In this document: in pieces, positions 60,114 to 64,000 of the stretch
How the letters are laid out: each line of letters begins with the position of its first letter
Position numbering within the stretch: the stretch's first letter is position 1
Assembly: GCF_900105175.1 (NCBI RefSeq)
Contig: NZ_LT629771.1
Coordinates: 3,729,501 to 3,793,500 of the forward strand
From: Jiangella sp. DSM 45060
GTDB lineage: Bacteria > Actinomycetota > Actinomycetes > Jiangellales > Jiangellaceae
Reading direction: 5' to 3'
Length of the DNA stretch: 64,000 nt
The notes under the pieces: model-generated
Told to the model about the DNA's origin: nothing
The model's input: the letters and a program-made list of their open reading frames with translations, nothing else
The model's database searches: none
Program-made: the position numbers and the translations under genes

Positions 60114-60947
60114 ATGCGGATCCGGCCGATGCGCCCCGACGACGTCGACGCGGCGGAGCGGCTGACGGCGCTCGCGTACGGCGTCGAGCGGACCGACGCG
60201 GCGCGGCGACGGTGGTCCGGCCGGACCCTGCACCTGCTGACGACCGACCCGGGCGGCTGCTGGGTGGCCGACGGGGACGGCACGGTCGTGGGCGTGGCCG
60301 TCGCGCTGCGCCGCGACCTGCTGTGGGTGCTGTCGGCGTACGCCGTCCACCCCGATCACCAGCGCCGCGGCATCGGCGCCGCGCTGCTCGACGCCGCCGT
60401 CGGCTACGGCGCCGGGTGCCTGCGCGGCCTGCTGACGGCGCGTCCCGACCCGCAGGCGCTGCGGCGCTACCGCCGGGCCGGGTTCACGCTGCACCCGACC
60501 ATGCGCCTCTCCGGCGTCGTCGACCGGTCCGCGCTGCCGGCCGTCGACGGTGTGCGCGGCGGCACCGCGGCCGACCTCGACCTCGTCGACTCCGTCGACC
60601 GGCGGGTGCGCGGCGCCACGCACCGTCCGGACCACGCGTTCGTGCTGGCCAGCAGCCGGTTGCTGGTGTGCGACCTGCTGACCGGCAGCGGCTACGCGTT
60701 CGTCGCCGACTGGGGCGTCGAGCGGCTGGCGGCGACGAACCGCGCGGTGGCGCAGCGGCTGCTGTGGGCGGCGCTGGCCGCGACGACGCCGGGCTCCCCC
60801 GTCGACGTGCGGAATCTCACATCCGACCAGGAGTGGGCCGTCGACGTCGGATTCGCCGCTGGTCTGCGCCTCGACCACGACGCCTACCTGGCGCTGCGGC
60901 ACCTGCGACCGCCCACCCCGTACGTCCCGTCCACCGCGTTCGGCTGA
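60114..60947 (+). CDS. GNAT family N-acetyltransferase
   Basis: The 277-residue protein has an N-terminal GNAT domain: IRPMRPDDVDAAERL, VGVAVALRRDLLWVLSAYAVHPDHQRRGIGAALLDAAV with the acetyl-CoA loop RRGIG, and ALRRYRRAGFTLHPTM. A second half (about 150-270) resembles a degenerate GNAT copy with VLASSRLLVCDLLTGSGYAFV. Substrate is unknown. The ATG at 60114 follows nagA by 32 bases, so they may form one transcript. Confidence 0.85.
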   Translation: MRIRPMRPDDVDAAERLTALAYGVERTDAARRRWSGRTLHLLTTDPGGCWVADGDGTVVGVAVALRRDLLWVLSAYAVHPDHQRRGIGAALLDAAVGYGAGCLRGLLTARPDPQALRRYRRAGFTLHPTMRLSGVVDRSALPAVDGVRGGTAADLDLVDSVDRRVRGATHRPDHAFVLASSRLLVCDLLTGSGYAFVADWGVERLAATNRAVAQRLLWAALAATTPGSPVDVRNLTSDQEWAVDVGFAAGLRLDHDAYLALRHLRPPTPYVPSTAFG

Positions 60948-61038
60948 CGGCGTGGGACGATTGTCGGTACGGCGCGCGTTGTCATCAGCGCCGAGACGAC
61001 GCGTCCGTGAGGACCGCTGGAGAAGGGGCTGACCAGCC

Positions 61039-62223
61039 GTGACCGTCACTCAGACTTCGTCGACACCCGTCCCGCTGCTCCTGCTGGGACGCGGCGCCGA
61101 CCCGCAGAGCGAACGCGGCGTGGAGTGTCCCGGTGACCTCCCCGCCGCCAGCGACCCCGGCCTCGTCGAGCGGGCCCGGGCCGCCAAGGCCGCGTTGGGC
61201 GACCGCGTCTTCGTGCTCGGGCACCACTACCAGCGCGACGAGGTCATCCAGTTCGCCGACGTCACCGGCGACTCCTTCAAGCTGGCCCGCGACGCCGCCG
61301 CCCGCCCCGAGGCCGAGTTCATCGTCTTCTGTGGCGTGCACTTCATGGCCGAGTCGGCCGACATCCTCACCGGCGCCGGCCAGCAGGTCGTCCTGCCCGA
61401 CCTCGCGGCCGGCTGCTCCATGGCCGACATGGCCCGCATCCTGCAGGTCGAGGACGCGTGGGCGCGGCTGGCCGAGGCCGGCGTGGCCGACGTGACGGTC
61501 CCGATCACGTACATGAACTCGTCGGCCGACATCAAGTCGTTCTGCGGCCGCAACGGCGGCGCCGTCTGCACGTCCAGCAACGCCAAGCAGGCCCTCGAAT
61601 GGGCGTTCGAACAGGGCGAGAAAGTGCTGTTCCTGCCCGACCAGCACCTGGGCCGCAACACCGCCGTCCTGCAGCTGGGGCTGTCGCTGGACGACTGCGT
61701 GGTCGTCGACCCGCACAAGCCGGGCTTCGGCGTCACCGACGAGGAGTTGCGCGCGGCGAAGATGCTGCTGTGGAAGGGGCACTGCTCGGTGCACGGCCGC
61801 TTCACCGCCGAGTCGGTCGCCGACGTCCGCGCCCGCATCCCCGGCGTCAACGTGCTCGTGCACCCCGAATGCCAGCACGAGGTCGTCGTCGGCGCCGACC
61901 ACGTCGGGTCGACGGAGTACATCATCAAGACCATCGCGGCCGCGCCGGCCGGTTCGGCCTGGGCCGTCGGCACCGAGCTGAACCTGGTCAAGCGGCTGGC
62001 CGACGAGCACCCCGACAAGACGGTGGTGTTCCTCGAGAAGACGGTCTGCTTCTGCGCCACCATGAACCGCATCGACCTCCCTCACCTCGTGTGGGCCCTG
62101 GAGAGCCTGGTCGAGGGCCGCGTCGTCAACCGCATCGAGGTCGACGGCGACACCGCCCACTGGGCGCGGGTGGCGCTGGACCGCATGCTCGCCCTCCCCG
62201 GCAGCGGCGCCGTCAAGGACTGA
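61039..62223 (+). CDS. nadA: Quinolinate synthase
   Basis: The 394-residue [4Fe-4S] enzyme condenses iminoaspartate with dihydroxyacetone phosphate to quinolinate in NAD synthesis. The cluster cysteines are in FCGVHFMAE, HPECQHEV and TVCFCATMN. YMNSSADIKSFC and FLPDQHLGRNTA are substrate residues. nadB and nadC are not adjacent. GTG 61039 follows AGAAGGGGCTGACC. Confidence 0.95.
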   Translation: MTVTQTSSTPVPLLLLGRGADPQSERGVECPGDLPAASDPGLVERARAAKAALGDRVFVLGHHYQRDEVIQFADVTGDSFKLARDAAARPEAEFIVFCGVHFMAESADILTGAGQQVVLPDLAAGCSMADMARILQVEDAWARLAEAGVADVTVPITYMNSSADIKSFCGRNGGAVCTSSNAKQALEWAFEQGEKVLFLPDQHLGRNTAVLQLGLSLDDCVVVDPHKPGFGVTDEELRAAKMLLWKGHCSVHGRFTAESVADVRARIPGVNVLVHPECQHEVVVGADHVGSTEYIIKTIAAAPAGSAWAVGTELNLVKRLADEHPDKTVVFLEKTVCFCATMNRIDLPHLVWALESLVEGRVVNRIEVDGDTAHWARVALDRMLALPGSGAVKD

Positions 62224-62243
62224 CGGCTCGAAGCGGGTCCGGG

Positions 62244-62263
62244 CGCCGGCCCCAATGCCGGCG
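62244..62263 (+). terminator. Hairpin after nadA
   Basis: CGCCGGC (62244-62250) pairs with GCCGGCG (62257-62263) around CCCAAT, 20 bases after the nadA stop. No T run follows. Confidence 0.5.
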
Positions 62264-62299
62264 TCAGCGCGGCCGGCCCATCCCGGCGATACTGTGGGC

Positions 62300-63139
62300 G
62301 TGGAGTACGTGTCCAGAGTGCCGCGACCGCCGCTGGACGGGCTGATCGACGACCTCTACTACCTGGAGGGCGCGCCGCCGTACGCCCGGCTGACGCTGCC
62401 GCCGGCGCCGTCGGCGCTGCTCATCGTCAACCTCGGGGCGCCGTTCCGCATCCGCGGCGGCGCCGACGTCGAGGCGGCCGAGTACGCCGACGGCTGCGTG
62501 GTCACCATCCCGACCCGGGCGTGGGAGTTCGGCTACCCACGCCGGACCCGGTCCGTCGGCGTGCACGTCAAACCGTGGGGGCTGGCGCCGTTCCTGCCGA
62601 TGCCCGCGAGCGAGCTGTGCGACCGGCCGGTCACGATGGAGCAGGTGTGGGGCCGGCCCGCCATTGCCGAGCTGCGAGACCGGCTGGCCACGGCGGGCGG
62701 ACCGCACGAGATGCTGACGCTGCTCGAGGAGGAGCTGATGCAACGGCTGTGCGAGACCGCCGGCCTGGGGCTGGTCCGCCATACGACCGGCGTCATCACG
62801 GCGGCCAGCGGGGCGGTGGCGATCGGCGACCTGAGTGTGGCAGCCGGTGTCAGCAGCACTCATCTGGCACAGCGGTTCAAGAAGCTGATCGGCGTCACGC
62901 CGAAGCGGCTGGCCCGCACCCACCGCTTCACCGCCACCGTCTTCGCGATCGACCCCGCCGGACCGATCGACTGGGCCGACCTCGCCCATGGCGCGGGCTA
63001 CTTCGACCAGGCCCACTTCGACCACGAGTTCCGGGCGTTCACCGGGCTCACGCCGACCCGGTACGTCGAGGTCCGGCGGCGGTTCCTGCGCGAACATCCC
63101 GGTCACGCGCTGGAGGGCTGGCCGCTGCCGGCCGATTGA
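62300..63139 (+). CDS. AraC-family transcription regulator
   Basis: The 279-residue regulator has an N-terminal sensing part (YVSRVPRPPLDGLIDDLYYLEG, FRIRGGADVEAAEY) and a C-terminal AraC pair of helix-turn-helices (about 175-268; LSVAAGVSSTHLAQRFKKLIGVTPKRLARTHRF and LAHGAGYFDQAHFDHEFRAFTGLTPTRYVEVRR). GTG 62300 is chosen; GATACT ends six bases before it, which would fit a leaderless message. The effector is unknown. It is followed by the DHFR-like gene, which it may control. Confidence 0.88.
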   Translation: MEYVSRVPRPPLDGLIDDLYYLEGAPPYARLTLPPAPSALLIVNLGAPFRIRGGADVEAAEYADGCVVTIPTRAWEFGYPRRTRSVGVHVKPWGLAPFLPMPASELCDRPVTMEQVWGRPAIAELRDRLATAGGPHEMLTLLEEELMQRLCETAGLGLVRHTTGVITAASGAVAIGDLSVAAGVSSTHLAQRFKKLIGVTPKRLARTHRFTATVFAIDPAGPIDWADLAHGAGYFDQAHFDHEFRAFTGLTPTRYVEVRRRFLREHPGHALEGWPLPAD

Positions 63140-63205
63140 TTTCTTACAAGAGCCACAGCTCGTGACGACGCTAGTTTGGGAGCACCCAGAGCAGAGGAGG
63201 CCCCC

Positions 63206-63784
63206 GTGGGCAAGGTCGTCGTGTACGCATCGGTGTCGGTGGACGGCTTCATCGCTGACGAGAACGACCAGCCCGGACCGCTGTTCGACTGGTTGCTCAG
63301 CGGTGACGTCCCGTTGGACAAGAGCGGTGTGGTGAAGGTGTCGCAGACGTCCTACGACTACACCCGGTCGTACTGGGACCAGGTCGGGGCGACCATCGCC
63401 GGCCGCCACGTCTTCGACCTGACCGACGGCTGGGACGGGACACCTCCGGCCGGGATCGACCACGTCGTCGTCGTGACCCATCGGGGCAGGCCCGAGGGCT
63501 GGCATCCCGGGGCGCCGTTCCACTTCGTCGACGGCGTCGAGGCAGCCGTGGCCAAGGCGCAGGAGCTCGCGGGTGACCGCATGGTCGAGGTCGCCGCCGG
63601 CGACGTCGGTGGCCAGGCACTTGCCGCGGGTCTGGTCGACGAGGTGCGCATGGACGTCGCACCCGTCGTGTTCGGATCCGGCAAGCGCTATTTCGGGTCG
63701 GTCGACGCGCAGCACCTGTTGGAGGATCCTGACGTGGTTCAGGGCGACCGGGTACTTCACCTGCGCTATCAGGTGCGCCGCTGA
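63206..63784 (+). CDS. Dihydrofolate reductase-like (RibD C-terminal) family protein
   Basis: The 192-residue protein has the pattern of the DHFR-like family: VVVYASVSVDGFIADENDQPGPLFDWL, TIAGRHVFDLTDGWDG, HVVVVTHRG and DRMVEVAAGDVGGQALAAGLVDEVRMDVAPVVFGSGKRYF. These are NADPH-dependent reductases of uncertain substrate, related to RibD and DfrA; no folate claim can be made. GTG 63206 follows AGAGGAGG. It lies 67 bases behind the AraC regulator. Confidence 0.88.
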   Translation: MGKVVVYASVSVDGFIADENDQPGPLFDWLLSGDVPLDKSGVVKVSQTSYDYTRSYWDQVGATIAGRHVFDLTDGWDGTPPAGIDHVVVVTHRGRPEGWHPGAPFHFVDGVEAAVAKAQELAGDRMVEVAAGDVGGQALAAGLVDEVRMDVAPVVFGSGKRYFGSVDAQHLLEDPDVVQGDRVLHLRYQVRR

Positions 63785-63788
63785 CCGG

Positions 63789-63807
63789 CCCGGCATCAGA
63801 CGCCGGG
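63789..63807. terminator. Short hairpin between convergent genes
   Basis: CCCGGC (63789-63794) pairs with GCCGGG (63802-63807) around ATCAGAC; it contains the stop of the minus-strand gene. Confidence 0.4.
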
Positions 63808-64000
63808 GGCGCCCCAGACCGGGAACCAGCGGCTGACGTCGGGCTCAATCGGGAGGTCGCCGCCGACGAGCGCGCGCACCTGCAGCTCGAGCGCGTTGTC
63901 GCGGTCCTGCCGCTGGGCGTCGAGCGGCGCGAACGGGTAGAACGTGCCGCGCTTGTAGAGGTACACCAGCGCGACCCGGCGGCCGTCGTCGTCGCGCAGG
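63796..64000 (-). CDS. Hypothetical protein, C-terminal part
   Basis: The gene runs in from the right edge. The visible 67 residues include RRVALVYLYKRGTFYPFAPLDAQ and end DLPIEPDVSRWFPVWGAPGV. I do not recognise a family and no start is visible. Strong G/C bias at third codon positions supports coding. Confidence 0.6.
   Translation of the reverse strand, partial: LRDDDGRRVALVYLYKRGTFYPFAPLDAQRQDRDNALELQVRALVGGDLPIEPDVSRWFPVWGAPGV

Overview
The window is high-GC DNA (third codon positions almost always G or C) with GTG starts, short intergenic gaps and many 4-base ATGA/GTGA stop-start overlaps. Gene content (actinobacterial qcrCAB and ctaCDF/ctaE respiratory genes, an LPxTG surface protease, a CsoR-type operator, a DtxR/IdeR-type iron box, a DEDDh/UvrC-like fusion nuclease, leaderless starts) points to an aerobic, soil-type actinomycete. 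A Jiangella-like or Propionibacteriales-like genome is my best guess, from general familiarity only. No rRNA, tRNA or CRISPR was recognised.

Layout. 1-6.3 kb: end of a class A beta-lactamase-like gene, a VOC protein, a divergent zinc-ribbon/CGNR pair, a CopB-type metal ATPase behind a CsoR-like operator, and valS. 6.7-8.1 kb: a secreted, wall-anchored trypsin-like protease. 8.2-24 kb: the N-acetylglutaminylglutamine amide (NAGGN) osmolyte genes asnO and ngg and, 11 kb further on, the M42-type hydrolase that normally completes this trio. Between them lies a ten-gene, mostly translationally coupled peptide-import and hydrolase operon (SBP, two permeases, two ATPases, amidohydrolase, TIGR04076, LLM oxidoreductase, DUF885, NTF2-like) with a divergent XRE-cupin regulator. 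24-29.4 kb: acyltransferase, esterase, a deletion derivative of an IS481-type element, an EEP-fold protein, a ROK sugar kinase and two START-like proteins.

29.4-36.4 kb: an unusual run of an orphan cytochrome b (QcrB paralogue lacking one haem ligand) followed by two lipoprotein serpins, then a sensor kinase/LuxR regulator pair and a 44-residue membrane protein. Helically phased GTGAC boxes flank this part and recur upstream of the NlpC/P60 hydrolase at 36.6-37.6 kb. 37.7-42 kb: small zinc proteins, a NYN-domain protein, the DEDDh/GIY-YIG nuclease and an Lrp-type RAM-domain protein. 42.3-48.2 kb: trpD with a receiver-like protein, divergent from ctaE-qcrC-qcrA-qcrB. 48.3-52.4 kb: repeat-rich spacers around a START-like protein, a DUF4192 protein and a DMT exporter. 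52.6-55.6 kb: ctaC-ctaD-ctaF on the minus strand. 55.7-57.5 kb: cysteine desulfurase, TusA-like protein and ErpA, a sulfur and Fe-S supply set beside the metalloenzyme genes. 57.6-64 kb: glycerate kinase, nagA, a GNAT protein, nadA, an AraC regulator, a DHFR-like protein and the end of an unidentified gene.

How it fits together: QcrCAB oxidises menaquinol and passes electrons to the aa3 oxidase (CtaC/D/E/F). Its Fe-S, haem and copper needs match the neighbouring ErpA and desulfurase genes, the iron box upstream of ctaE and, more distantly, the copper-type ATPase. The most unusual parts are the cytochrome b-serpin-serpin operon, the phased GTGAC arrays and the split NAGGN locus.
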